From Vibrio genomosp. F10 str. ZF-129 (GTDB lineage Bacteria; Pseudomonadota; Gammaproteobacteria; Enterobacterales; Vibrionaceae): a stretch of DNA of 64,000 nt. Location: NCBI RefSeq assembly GCF_000287055.2, contig NZ_AJYQ02000016.1, positions 1 to 64,000 of the forward strand. The letters are read 5' to 3'. Numbering within the stretch: the first letter of the stretch is position 1; every line of letters starts with the position of its first letter. Below are positions 8,731 through 17,972 of the stretch, piece by piece. The notes beneath the pieces were generated by a model. That model searched no databases, had not been told where the DNA came from, and worked only from the letters and a program-made list of their open reading frames with translations. A program made the translations under genes and the position numbers.

Positions 8731-10224
8731 ATGAGTTTAACGCATGAATCACGTGTGTTGGAATTAGAGTCTCAAACCGAGTTGCTAGAGCGTTTACAGC
8801 TATTGACTAATTTCGGCTCCAATCTTGTCACCGTCGGTGGTGAGATTGGTGCGGGAAAATCGTGGTTGGCGCAACGTTACCTAGAAGCTTGGGCGCAAGA
8901 TAAAAATCAGTCATTGCTGATGTGTCACCCCAATCAAGATGACTCTCAACGCCGTTCTACTATTTTAAATCAGATCATTTCCAACTCTCTTTTTAGCCCC
9001 CAAGATTCCCTCGTTGATAGCCTTGAGCAAATCTTAGAAGGCGAACCTTGTGATCTCGTCATTGTGGTTGATGATGCCCACTTATTGACCGAGTCGTTTA
9101 TTTCAGAACTGTGGATGTTGGTTCTTGAAGCGCAAAGCAATCCCCATTGGAGCATTAACGTCGTTCTGTTTGCTAAATCCAATAGCATCGAGGGTTTGCT
9201 AACCCGTTTAAGCTACGGGCAAGAGCACAAACCGATTGAATTAGAGGTTGATTCACTACGTTCAGAAGAGGCGGAGCGGTTCTTTGAATTTCTTGTCATT
9301 CGATATGTGGATGATAATCTAGAAAAACGAGTTCGTCAGGTGTACAAAAAGACCCCGCCTTTACCGGGTGCAATCATGGCATTAGGAGATCATAAAGTGG
9401 AAAAACGTATCATCATTCGTTCAATTGTCGGCTCTCCTGGCAAAATTGCTGCACTCATTATTTTACTCTTGTTGATTATTGGTGGTGGTTACTATTGGAT
9501 GATTAGCCAGCCTTCACCCGATGAGAAAGCGCAACAGATAACCGATAGCCTTGAACAGACCGTTATCCCAACGCTTCCTAGTGTGTCTTCATCGGTTACG
9601 ACGATGGATGGCGAGTTGGTTACCAATGAAAACCAAGGTGGTGCTGAACTTGTTGATCCTAGCTACCAAGGTGCGATTGATGACAGTATGTCGCTCCCAC
9701 CGGATGTGGTGGACGAAACGGCAAGTGTAGGGCTCGCTGATGATGATCAGCAACGTGTCGTGATTAACTCGGATGTGGTTGATGCCCTGTTAGATGATAA
9801 ACCGGCGGACACCAGCACGATTGACAATGCCATTACAGACGCTCAGCAACAAGCCGATGAGGGTGTTGAAGCAGAATCTGTGATTGAAGCCGAATCCGCA
9901 CCGAGTGAAAAAATCATCACATTCTCATTTTCTCGCGAGGCATTGAAGGCATTTTCACCGCGTAGTTACACGCTCCAACTCGCCGCCATGAACTCGTTAA
10001 CCGAAGTCCAAGAATTTATCGAGCAGTACGCTATCGAAGATCAAGTTCGTGTTTATCCAACCATGCGAAATGACATCGAGTGGTATATTGTGACTTATGA
10101 AAACTACCCAACGATTCAGGTTGCCAGAGACGCCGTCGATACACTGCCAGAAGCGCTGCGTGAACTTGGGCCTTGGGCGAAATCAATGAGTCAGGTTCAT
10201 AGAGAAATCGATCGTGAGAAATAA
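8731..10224 (+). CDS. damX: SPOR-domain cell-division protein DamX
   Basis: Inner-membrane protein recruited to the septum through its SPOR domain, which binds denuded glycan strands. The cytoplasmic part is an AAA-type ATPase-like domain (about 1-230) with a P-loop GGEIGAGKSW near residues 36-45 and VIVVDDAHLL. One membrane helix (about 240-260, IAALIILLLLIIGGGYYW) leads to a long acidic low-complexity linker rich in D, E and A (about 265-400). The SPOR domain ends the protein (about 410-490, SYTLQLAAMNSLTEVQEFI). Gene order aroB-damX-dam is that of Enterobacterales and Vibrionaceae. Confidence 0.93.
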   Translation: MSLTHESRVLELESQTELLERLQLLTNFGSNLVTVGGEIGAGKSWLAQRYLEAWAQDKNQSLLMCHPNQDDSQRRSTILNQIISNSLFSPQDSLVDSLEQILEGEPCDLVIVVDDAHLLTESFISELWMLVLEAQSNPHWSINVVLFAKSNSIEGLLTRLSYGQEHKPIELEVDSLRSEEAERFFEFLVIRYVDDNLEKRVRQVYKKTPPLPGAIMALGDHKVEKRIIIRSIVGSPGKIAALIILLLLIIGGGYYWMISQPSPDEKAQQITDSLEQTVIPTLPSVSSSVTTMDGELVTNENQGGAELVDPSYQGAIDDSMSLPPDVVDETASVGLADDDQQRVVINSDVVDALLDDKPADTSTIDNAITDAQQQADEGVEAESVIEAESAPSEKIITFSFSREALKAFSPRSYTLQLAAMNSLTEVQEFIEQYAIEDQVRVYPTMRNDIEWYIVTYENYPTIQVARDAVDTLPEALRELGPWAKSMSQVHREIDREK

Positions 10225-10293
10225 CGCTGAGCTTAATGCGAAAATATGTTACATTTCGCAGCCTTATTTTGTGGTGGATAGACAGAGCAGTAA

Positions 10294-11139
10294 ATGAAAA
10301 AGCAGCGTGCCTTTTTAAAATGGGCGGGTGGAAAATATGGCCTCGTTGAAGATATTCAGCATCACCTGCCTCCTGCTCGTAAGTTAATAGAGCCCTTTAT
10401 TGGCGCTGGTTCCGTTTTCCTTAATACAGATTTTGAGCAATACCTGCTGGCTGATATTAACCCGGACCTCATTAACTTATACAATCTCTTAAAAGAGCAA
10501 CCCGAGCTCTATATTTCAGAAGCCAAACGTTGGTTCACTCCACACCATAATCAAAAAGAGGTGTACTTAGACGTACGCGCTCAATTCAATGCAACCGATG
10601 ATGTGATGTATCGTTCATTGGCCTTTCTGTACATGAACCGTTTTGGCTTTAATGGCTTGTGCCGTTATAACAAAAAAGGTGGGTTTAACGTGCCGTTTGG
10701 GTCATACAAAAAACCGTACTTCCCCGAAGCTGAACTAGAGTTTTTTGCGCAAAAAGCAAAGAAAGCGACCTTTATCTGTGAAGGTTACGTTGAGACATTC
10801 AAACGGGCTCGAAAAGGCTGTGTAGTTTATTGCGACCCTCCTTATGCACCATTGTCGACGACATCCAACTTTACCTCATACGCAGGAAATGGGTTCTCAC
10901 TTGACGACCAAGCGGCTCTAGCGGATATCGCTGAGAAAACCGCTTATGAGCGCGGTATTCCGGTATTGATTTCCAACCATGATACAACGCTGACTCGTCG
11001 TCTTTATCACGGAGCACAACTCAACACCGTGAAAGTAAAACGAACCATCAGTCGGAATGGCGCTGGGCGCAATAAAGTCGATGAGCTACTTGCGCTGTTT
11101 TATGAAAAACAAAATCACATCGCAGACAAATCACTTTAA
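10294..11139 (+). CDS. dam: DNA adenine methylase (GATC-specific)
   Basis: Transfers a methyl group from SAM to N6 of adenine in GATC, acting in mismatch repair, initiation control and, in Vibrio, chromosome II replication. The 281-aa protein begins MKKQRAFLKWAGGKYGLVE, with the N-terminal KWAGGK SAM/DNA motif, then FIGAGSVFLN (motif I, about 34-43) and catalytic DPPY near residues 181-184. The 69-nt gap after damX may contain its own promoter. Length is close to E. coli Dam (278 aa). Confidence 0.97.
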   Translation: MKKQRAFLKWAGGKYGLVEDIQHHLPPARKLIEPFIGAGSVFLNTDFEQYLLADINPDLINLYNLLKEQPELYISEAKRWFTPHHNQKEVYLDVRAQFNATDDVMYRSLAFLYMNRFGFNGLCRYNKKGGFNVPFGSYKKPYFPEAELEFFAQKAKKATFICEGYVETFKRARKGCVVYCDPPYAPLSTTSNFTSYAGNGFSLDDQAALADIAEKTAYERGIPVLISNHDTTLTRRLYHGAQLNTVKVKRTISRNGAGRNKVDELLALFYEKQNHIADKSL

Positions 11140-11305
11140 GCACTAGGATCTCACGACTGGCTTATGTAGAATTGCGCGCGAAACTTGTTCAATCCCCGTT
11201 TTAGTTAACTCGCGATTTGAACGGTTTATGTATCCGTTTGGTTGTTTATCCCATTAGGTATTTTAAGCACGCATTTAAGTACGAATTTAAACATAGAGGC
11301 TAGGT

Positions 11306-11980
11306 ATGAAAGATTTTCTCATCGCTCCATCCATTTTATCGGCGGATTTTGCTCGCCTAGGCGCAGACGTTGAAAAAGTACTCGCAGACGGTGCCGATGT
11401 TGTGCACTTCGATGTGATGGACAACCATTACGTACCTAACCTAACGTTCGGTGCGCCAATCTGTAAAGCATTGCGAGACTATGGCATCACTGCACCAATC
11501 GATGTTCATCTTATGGTGAAGCCGGTCGATCGCATTATCCCAGATTTCGCGAAAGCGGGCGCGACGATGATTACGTTCCATGTCGAAGCCTCTGAGCACG
11601 TTGATCGTACTTTACAGCTTATCAAAGAACATGGTTGCCAAGCGGGCGTGGTATTAAACCCTGCAACCCCATTGTCTTGTCTTGAGTTTATTATGGATAA
11701 GGTCGACATGATTCTTCTGATGTCGGTGAACCCAGGGTTTGGTGGTCAATCGTTTATTCCTCATACTCTTGATAAGCTTCGTTCTGTTCGTAAGATGATT
11801 GATGAATCTGGCCGTGATATTCGCTTAGAGATTGATGGTGGTGTTAAAGTCGATAACATTCGAGAGATCGCTGAAGCCGGCGCCGATATGTTTGTTGCAG
11901 GTTCTGCAATATTTGGTCGTCCTGATTACAAAGAAGTCATTGACGAAATGCGCGCTGAGCTTGCAAAAGTTAACGCATAA
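11306..11980 (+). CDS. rpe: Ribulose-phosphate 3-epimerase
   Basis: TIM-barrel epimerase interconverting ribulose-5-P and xylulose-5-P in the pentose phosphate pathway. The 224-aa protein shows [30 protein letters not shown] (metal ligand His and catalytic Asp), [18 protein letters not shown] and the phosphate-binding VAGSAIFG. It sits 166 nt after dam, so probably has its own promoter, and is separated from gph by a strong terminator. Confidence 0.97.
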   Translation: MKDFLIAPSILSADFARLGADVEKVLADGADVVHFDVMDNHYVPNLTFGAPICKALRDYGITAPIDVHLMVKPVDRIIPDFAKAGATMITFHVEASEHVDRTLQLIKEHGCQAGVVLNPATPLSCLEFIMDKVDMILLMSVNPGFGGQSFIPHTLDKLRSVRKMIDESGRDIRLEIDGGVKVDNIREIAEAGADMFVAGSAIFGRPDYKEVIDEMRAELAKVNA

Positions 11981-12027
11981 AAGTAGAACTAAGGTCTGTT
12001 GACCTAAAACCAAAAATTTAAATTAAG

Positions 12028-12050
12028 GGGGGCGCATTGCCCCCTTTTTT
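12028..12050 (+). terminator. Rho-independent terminator after rpe
   Basis: GGGGGC, a 5-nt loop (GCATT) and GCCCCC are followed by six T residues (12045-12050). This hairpin between rpe and gph should end or strongly attenuate the upstream transcript. Confidence 0.9.
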
Positions 12051-12100
12051 ACGTCTTGTAGCTCAACCTTTAAGACGAACATAATAAATAGGAAAGTAAG

Positions 12101-12787
12101 ATGCCATTAAGCTCAATAAAACTGATTGCCTTCGATTTAGATGGAACTCTGTTAGATAGCGTGCCAGATCTGGCGATCGCTGCTGACCTTGCTGTCAAAG
12201 CCTTGGGTTTCCCATCTGTAACGGAAGAACAAGTTCGTGATTATGTTGGCAACGGTGCAGACATACTGATTGGCCGATCCCTCAGCCAGAATTTAATCGT
12301 GAATCCAGAGTTGAGTGAAGAGACTCGCCGTAAAGCCCGCATCTTGTTTGATGACTTTTATGAGCAAGGGGGTCATAAGCTGAGCCACCTTTATCCATCG
12401 GTTAAAGAGACCCTCGCGGCGCTCTCCAAAGCGGGCTTTACTATGGCTATCGTGACCAACAAGCCGACGAAATTTGTGCCGGACGTGCTGGCTCAGCATG
12501 ATATTGCTCAGTACTTTACTGATGTCATTGGTGGCGATACTTTCGCGAACAAAAAACCGGATCCGATGGCGTTAAACTGGTTGCTAGAAAAACATGGCGT
12601 TAAAGCGGATGAAATGCTGATGGTCGGGGATTCGAGTAATGATATCAAAGCCGCCAAAAACGCCGGTTGCTATTCATTTGGTCTTACCTATGGTTATAAC
12701 CACGGTGAGCCGATTTCTGCGTCTAACCCTGACTATGTGGCTGATGATATTGGTCAATTGCTCGAAGTCGTTCTCGTTTCAGCGTAA
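12101..12787 (+). CDS. gph: Phosphoglycolate phosphatase (HAD superfamily)
   Basis: Dephosphorylates 2-phosphoglycolate formed during repair of oxidised DNA ends. The 228-aa protein has HAD motif I FDLDGTLLDS (nucleophile D12, acid D14), motif II VTNKPTKF and motif III/IV VGDSSNDIKAAKNAG. The cap domain lies between motif I and motif II. The ATG follows AGGAAAG. Placement between rpe and trpS is the conserved dam-rpe-gph-trpS order. Confidence 0.94.
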   Translation: MPLSSIKLIAFDLDGTLLDSVPDLAIAADLAVKALGFPSVTEEQVRDYVGNGADILIGRSLSQNLIVNPELSEETRRKARILFDDFYEQGGHKLSHLYPSVKETLAALSKAGFTMAIVTNKPTKFVPDVLAQHDIAQYFTDVIGGDTFANKKPDPMALNWLLEKHGVKADEMLMVGDSSNDIKAAKNAGCYSFGLTYGYNHGEPISASNPDYVADDIGQLLEVVLVSA

Positions 12788-12845
12788 AGCTCAGAAAAGT
12801 TACGACAATCCTCTAGTAATATACTTGCCAATGAGTACACTGCTA

Positions 12846-12878
12846 AAACCGTGTTGATCAATTCGACACGGTTTTTTT
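12846..12878 (+). terminator. Rho-independent terminator after gph
   Basis: AAACCGTGT (12846-12854) pairs with ACACGGTTT (12866-12874) around an 11-nt loop, with a run of T residues (12872-12878). It separates gph from trpS; trpS then needs a promoter within the 34 nt that follow or relies on readthrough. Confidence 0.88.
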
Positions 12879-12912
12879 AATTAATCATTATGAAGTCAAA
12901 GGAATCATTAGC

Positions 12913-13929
12913 ATGAGCAAGCCCATCGTATTGAGTGGTGTTCAACCATCAGGTGAACTTAGTATCGGTAACTACTTGGGTGCTCTACGTCAGTGGCAGC
13001 AGATGCAAGATGATTACGATTGTCAGTATTGTGTTGTCGACCTGCACGCCATTACGGTTCGTCAAGATCCAAAAGCGCTGCATGAGGCGACTCTAGACGC
13101 ATTGGCCATCTGTCTTGCGGTTGGTGTTGATCCAAAGAAGAGCACGCTATTTGTTCAATCACACGTCCCAGAACATGCTCAACTTGGTTGGCTTCTTAAC
13201 TGTTACACTCAAATGGGTGAACTGAGCCGTATGACTCAGTTTAAAGATAAGTCTGCACGTCACTCAAACGACGTAAATGTAGGTTTATACGATTACCCTG
13301 TGTTGATGGCAGCAGATATCTTGCTTTACGGCGCTCACCAAGTGCCAGTAGGTAGCGATCAGAAACAACACCTAGAGTTAGCGCGTGATATTGCGACTCG
13401 TTTTAACAACATCTACGGCCCTGAAACGCCAATCTTCCAAGTGCCAGAACCGTACATTCCACAAGTGAATGCTCGTGTAATGAGCCTGCAAGATGCGACT
13501 AAGAAGATGTCTAAGTCAGACGATAACCGTAAGAATGTAATCACTCTGCTAGAAGAGCCTAAGTCGATCATCAAGAAGATCAATAAAGCTCAGACCGATG
13601 CTGAAACGCCACCACGTATCGCTAATGATTGGCAAAACAAAGCCGGTATCTCGAACCTAATGGGTTTGTACTCTGCGGCAACGGGTAAAACGTTCGAAGA
13701 GATTGAGGCTGACTATAAAGGCGTTGAAATGTATGGGCCATTTAAGAAAGATGTGGGCGCTGCATTGGTAGAGATGCTTGAGCCGATTCAATCTGAATAC
13801 CACCGGATCCGTGCTGATCGTGCTTACATGGACGCAGTAATGAAAGCGGGTGCAGAAAAAGCGTCAGAACGCGCTGCTGTGACACTGAAAAAAGCGTACG
13901 AAGCGGTGGGTTTTGTTGCCCGCCCATAA
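12913..13929 (+). CDS. trpS: Tryptophanyl-tRNA synthetase
   Basis: Class I aminoacyl-tRNA synthetase charging tRNA-Trp. The 338-aa protein has the HIGH-like signature in [14 protein letters not shown] (SIGN variant typical of bacterial TrpRS) and KMSKS near residues 198-202. Conserved [18 protein letters not shown] binds the amino acid. The ATG follows AAAGGA. Codon use is biased as for a highly expressed gene. Confidence 0.97.
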   Translation: MSKPIVLSGVQPSGELSIGNYLGALRQWQQMQDDYDCQYCVVDLHAITVRQDPKALHEATLDALAICLAVGVDPKKSTLFVQSHVPEHAQLGWLLNCYTQMGELSRMTQFKDKSARHSNDVNVGLYDYPVLMAADILLYGAHQVPVGSDQKQHLELARDIATRFNNIYGPETPIFQVPEPYIPQVNARVMSLQDATKKMSKSDDNRKNVITLLEEPKSIIKKINKAQTDAETPPRIANDWQNKAGISNLMGLYSAATGKTFEEIEADYKGVEMYGPFKKDVGAALVEMLEPIQSEYHRIRADRAYMDAVMKAGAEKASERAAVTLKKAYEAVGFVARP

Positions 13930-13984
13930 ACGAATGCTGAGTCTTCGTTGATTCTATAACGACAATAGCACCGTGATTGTTCAA

Positions 13985-14012
13985 AGCCTTTAGCCATGCT
14001 AAGGGCTTTTTT
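13985..14012 (+). terminator. Rho-independent terminator after trpS
   Basis: AGCCTTTAGC pairs with GCTAAGGGCT (one G-T wobble) around CAT, followed by a T-rich tract. It ends the trpS transcript. Confidence 0.85.
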
Positions 14013-14272
14013 ATTTATAAATCCATCAGTTATCTACAGGCCCCCACCAATCCTCTCTTTCCGTTTACTTTGCTTGTTGAAAGCATGCGCTCCATTCAGC
14101 TATTTGATTTGTATATGAGATCGAGATCTCGATAAATAGGGTGAATGTTTCTATTGCTTACATAAAAGTCCAACACTGAGCGGGCAAAATAAAAACGACA
14201 ATTCAATTAACGTGACATGGAACACCATCTTAAATGCAACACGACATTCTTGATGGTACTCAGAGGTAGATA
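14013..14272 (+). promoter_or_regulatory. xds upstream region with a 14-bp perfect palindrome
   Basis: No gene is visible in the 343 nt between trpS and xds. After the trpS terminator the striking element is ATCGAGATCTCGAT (14120-14133), a perfect 14-bp palindrome with a GATC Dam site inside; a second GATC begins at its left edge. It lies about 140 nt upstream of the xds ATG and looks like an operator, but I cannot name a regulator. Confidence 0.4.
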
Positions 14273-16870
14273 ATGGAAACCAAATTTACACGTAGCTTGC
14301 TTGCTCTTGTGGTGGGTTCAACGCTGGCTGCACCCGCACTCGCTGATGTGATTCTTTCTCAATATGTGGAAGGCACCAGTTACAACAAAGCCATCGAAAT
14401 TGCCAACACCGGTGATACCGCCGTGAGTTTAGATGGCTTTCAATTGGCTAAATCGAGCAATGGTAATGGCTCATGGGGAAGCACTTTGTCTCTTGCCGGC
14501 AAAGTGATTGAGGCGAATCAAGTCTTAGTCATTTCTCACTCAAGCGCAAGCCAGGCGATACAAGATGTCACCAATGAGAATAACGGCTCAGTGGTGAACT
14601 TTAATGGTGATGACCCGATAGCACTGCTCAAAGCTGATGGCAGTGTTCATGACATGCTAGGCATTATGGGTGATGTCGATTGGGGTAAAGATGTGACCTT
14701 GGTTCGTGCCGAGCTGACCCCTTCTACCACTTACCAAGCATCTCAATGGGTGGCACTAGCCACTGACAATATTGAAGGGTTAGGGGCGTTGGAAGCGGTT
14801 GAATTGCCACAAGCCTTTGCTTGTACTCAAAACGATTCAACGCCCGTCTTTACTGCTATTCAAGATATCCAAGGAGAAGGGGCTAGCTCTCCGTTTATCA
14901 GCGGCTACCCATATATTACGGATGAGGAATATTTCGTCGAAGGTGTGGTGACGGCGGTGACCACAGGGCTGACGAAAGGGTTTTATCTTCAGGCCTTGAA
15001 TGACGACTATAATTCAAGCACATCGGAAGGATTGTTTGTTCATACTAATTCATCTCAATCAGACTTAGTGGCTGGTGATATTGTTTGTGTCAAAGGTAAG
15101 GTCCAAGAGTATTACAGCCATACTCAACTCAAAGTGGAAAACAACAACTGGATTAAGGTCAGTGACCAAACGGCACCTTCAGCGGTTGCCATTGAAATAC
15201 TAGAAAGCGATGAGAATTTCGAACAAACTCTAGAGCGCTATGAAGGCATGTTAGTCAAAACCACAGAAGCGCTTGATATGCGTGTGACGCGTACATTTGG
15301 CTATGACTATGCCGGGCGTCGTAACAATATGGTGCTGGCGCAAGGTGAAATTAATATGCAGCCAAACCAATTGTATGCGGCAGGCTCTGAGCAAGCGAAT
15401 GAGCAAAATCAGCGTAATAAACTGGCTCGAGTATTTGTTGAGACCGATCAGAAAGCCCCCAACGGACAGATCCCGTACTATCCAGACTTTGGCCGCACAG
15501 ATATCGATCAAAATGGGTCAACGGAAGATTACATTCGCATCGATGATTCGATTATTGGGCTAGAAGGTGTTTTAAGTTACAGCTACGGCGAGTATCGACT
15601 CATTGCGACCAATCAATTGAGCCGTGATAATTTTGTTCGCAACGATCCACGTACTGAACGCCCTCAAATGAATCGAGGGGATTTACGTATCGCGACGTTC
15701 AATGTGTTGAACTACTTCAATTCTCCATTTGGTGGTGATGCGAATTTACATGGCGACAACCGCGGTGCAAATAGCTACGAAGAGTTTGAAGTTCAACAGC
15801 AAAAAATCGTCAATGCTATTTTGTTGCTTGATGCCGACATCATTGGCTTGATGGAAATTGAAAACAATGGGTTTGGTGCCAGCGGAGCGATTACGCAACT
15901 CGTCGATCAAATTAACTTGCGTATCCCGAAACAAAAAGATCACTATAAATTTGTGGCGATCGATTCGAATCAAGACGGTGAGACCAATCATCTAGATTCC
16001 ATTGGGACCGATGTCATTACTACGGGTGTGATTTATCGCAGTAAGGCGGTGAAGCTAAAACAGAGCCGCGTGATTGCGATGCCAAGTCAGCTAGCACCTG
16101 AAGTGATCGATGATAAGGGCAAAGTGATTGAAAGTGGTAAAAACTATCAACGTGATTCTCTTGCTCCTACGTTTAAAGTGAAAGGAACGAAAGAGAAAAT
16201 CACCGTTGCAGTGAATCACCTTAAATCGAAAGGCTCAAAATGTTGGGAAGATGCGGCTCCGATTGAGCAAGGCGGTCAAGGCGGGGTTGACGCCGACAAG
16301 CAAGGGTCGTGTGAAAACTTCCGAGTTGCTGCAGTGGTTGCGTTAGGTGAAGCACTGGAAGAGATCAAAGGGCACAAAGTCATTCTTGGTGATATGAATG
16401 CGTATGGTAAGGAAGATCCAATGCTTATCCTTACCGATTACAGTGCTGAGAAGTACGGCAAAGAGATCAAAGCGGCACGTAATACCTTTATTGCGGGTGA
16501 ACCACAATTTGGTGATGATGGCGCTGTGATCACCAAGAATTTCGGTTACATCAATGCGGTTGAGATGCACCATCCAAAAAGCTGGAGTTACTCATACAAT
16601 GATGAAGTCGGTGCTTTAGATCACTTACTGATCAGTGAGAGCTTAGCAGAAAAAGTGGTGGACGCGACAGATTGGCATATCAATGGTGGAGAATCGACGC
16701 TGTTTGATTACAACGAAGAGTTTAAAGGTGATTTTCCGAAGTACCAAGATCACTACCGTTCATCTGACCATGATCCTGCCGTTCTAGAGTTACAGATGGG
16801 AGGTTCATTTGGCCTGGGCGCATTAGTGTCGATGTTCGGTCTGATGATGTGGCGACGTCGTGATTCTTAG
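14273..16870 (+). CDS. xds: Secreted extracellular deoxyribonuclease (Xds/ExeM family) with GlyGly-CTERM tail
   Basis: Predicted cell-surface or released nuclease, like Xds of Vibrio cholerae (VC2621) and ExeM of Shewanella, which degrade extracellular DNA. The 865-aa protein has a signal peptide cleaved after about residue 24 (PALA|DVIL) and a lamin-tail domain (about 24-130). An OB-fold-like ExeM N-terminal region (about 190-440) precedes an endonuclease/exonuclease/phosphatase domain from RIATFNVLNYF (about 470) to SSDHDPAVLEL (about 832). The end MGGSFGLGALVSMFGLMMW plus RRR is a GlyGly-CTERM signal: Gly-Gly, one membrane helix and an Arg cluster, processed by rhombosortase and linked to type II secretion. 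Metal ligands include the Asn/Glu of LMEIENNG. Gene order trpS-xds-pabA matches V. cholerae. Confidence 0.92.
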   Translation: METKFTRSLLALVVGSTLAAPALADVILSQYVEGTSYNKAIEIANTGDTAVSLDGFQLAKSSNGNGSWGSTLSLAGKVIEANQVLVISHSSASQAIQDVTNENNGSVVNFNGDDPIALLKADGSVHDMLGIMGDVDWGKDVTLVRAELTPSTTYQASQWVALATDNIEGLGALEAVELPQAFACTQNDSTPVFTAIQDIQGEGASSPFISGYPYITDEEYFVEGVVTAVTTGLTKGFYLQALNDDYNSSTSEGLFVHTNSSQSDLVAGDIVCVKGKVQEYYSHTQLKVENNNWIKVSDQTAPSAVAIEILESDENFEQTLERYEGMLVKTTEALDMRVTRTFGYDYAGRRNNMVLAQGEINMQPNQLYAAGSEQANEQNQRNKLARVFVETDQKAPNGQIPYYPDFGRTDIDQNGSTEDYIRIDDSIIGLEGVLSYSYGEYRLIATNQLSRDNFVRNDPRTERPQMNRGDLRIATFNVLNYFNSPFGGDANLHGDNRGANSYEEFEVQQQKIVNAILLLDADIIGLMEIENNGFGASGAITQLVDQINLRIPKQKDHYKFVAIDSNQDGETNHLDSIGTDVITTGVIYRSKAVKLKQSRVIAMPSQLAPEVIDDKGKVIESGKNYQRDSLAPTFKVKGTKEKITVAVNHLKSKGSKCWEDAAPIEQGGQGGVDADKQGSCENFRVAAVVALGEALEEIKGHKVILGDMNAYGKEDPMLILTDYSAEKYGKEIKAARNTFIAGEPQFGDDGAVITKNFGYINAVEMHHPKSWSYSYNDEVGALDHLLISESLAEKVVDATDWHINGGESTLFDYNEEFKGDFPKYQDHYRSSDHDPAVLELQMGGSFGLGALVSMFGLMMWRRRDS

Positions 16871-16898
16871 CGTCTAGCTCATTCAAGTGTAAAACGTT

Positions 16899-16935
16899 AA
16901 GGCCAGTGTTTACTGGCCTTATTTCATTTTTTTCA
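16899..16935 (+). terminator. Rho-independent terminator after xds
   Basis: AAGGCCAGT (16899-16907) and ACTGGCCTT (16912-16920) form a perfect 9-bp stem with a GTTT loop, followed by a T-rich tract. Confidence 0.9.
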
Positions 16936-17017
16936 GCGTTAATACTTGCCTTTCCTACTTGGTATTGCACAATACCGCCCTCTAAAGTGTTTCAATGTGT
17001 TGAGCTGTATTGTTGCC

Positions 17018-17596
17018 ATGCTATTGATTATCGATAATTACGATTCGTTTACCTATAACCTGTACCAGTATTTTTGTGAATTGGGTGCAGAGGTTAAGGT
17101 TGTGCGTAATGATGCGATTGATGTGGCTGGAATCGAAGCGTTAAAGCCGTCACACCTTGTTATTTCCCCTGGCCCTTGTACGCCTAATGAAGCGGGTATC
17201 TCTCTTGCTGCCATCGAGCACTTTGCCGGTCAGTTGCCTATTATGGGGGTTTGCTTAGGGCATCAAGCCATTGCCCAGGTTTTTGGTGCAAACGTCGTGC
17301 GTGCTCGACAGGTCATGCATGGCAAAACATCCCCAATTACTCACACCAATCGCAGCGTCTTTCGTGGCTTAAATAACCCCCTAACGGTCACTCGATACCA
17401 TTCGTTAGTGGTACAAAATGGCACCCTGCCAGACTGTTTTGAATTAACCGCTTGGACCACACTTTCCGACGGCTCCATCGATGAAATTATGGGATATCAG
17501 CACAAAACGTTACCCATCGATGCGGTTCAATTTCACCCTGAATCGATCAAAACAGAGCAAGGCCACGAATTACTCGCCAACTTCTTAGCCCGCTAG
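17018..17596 (+). CDS. pabA: Aminodeoxychorismate synthase component II (glutamine amidotransferase)
   Basis: Supplies ammonia from glutamine to PabB for p-aminobenzoate and folate synthesis. I place the start at ATG 17018 ([19 protein letters not shown], 192 aa); the open frame extends upstream but those residues are not family-like. The class I amidotransferase triad is visible: nucleophile Cys in MGVCLGHQ and His/Glu in QFHPES. It could be confused with TrpG, but it stands alone without trpE or trpD and follows the Vibrio xds-pabA-argD order. Confidence 0.92.
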   Translation: MLLIIDNYDSFTYNLYQYFCELGAEVKVVRNDAIDVAGIEALKPSHLVISPGPCTPNEAGISLAAIEHFAGQLPIMGVCLGHQAIAQVFGANVVRARQVMHGKTSPITHTNRSVFRGLNNPLTVTRYHSLVVQNGTLPDCFELTAWTTLSDGSIDEIMGYQHKTLPIDAVQFHPESIKTEQGHELLANFLAR

Positions 17597-17972
17597 GCGG
17601 ATCGTTCGATCTGACCGTGATCACTTTTCTTAACATTTCTTTCATATTATTTGCGTTGATGAGTCAGTGAAAAACTATTCGCAACATATATCCTGTTTTT
17701 GCTTATCACCTTGATACGCTTGAGTTGTTGCCCTCCTTATAGATTCAATTTAAAAAAAAGCTTCATAAAAGAACCGACTTGATGCATAAATAGTCATGTG
17801 TAGTGACTATCTGTGGATGAGCCCACGCTTGAAAAGAATAATTCACTATTGAAATGGTTAATTGAATGTAAATACAATGCTGCAGCAGTAAATATGCGAA
17901 ATTTTATATTCCTTCACTTTGAGAGGGTAATACGCAGAACTGCTTGTTGGTCGTGTTAAGAGGGAATGTGCA
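17597..17972 (+). promoter_or_regulatory. argD/astC control region: inverted repeat and ArgR-like box
   Basis: No gene is visible in this 376-nt AT-rich gap. Two elements stand out. ATAGTCA (17790-17796) and TGACTAT (17804-17810) form a perfect 7-bp inverted repeat with a 7-nt spacer, which has operator geometry. TGAATGTAAATACA (17863-17876) matches the ArgR consensus TGAATwwwwATTCA at most positions. An ArgR site would suit an arginine aminotransferase gene. Both assignments are inferred from sequence alone. Confidence 0.4.

Noticed and set aside
16946..17017. Upstream extension of pabA
   Set aside because: The residues before ATG 17018 do not resemble the amidotransferase family, whose members begin with the [16 protein letters not shown] strand.
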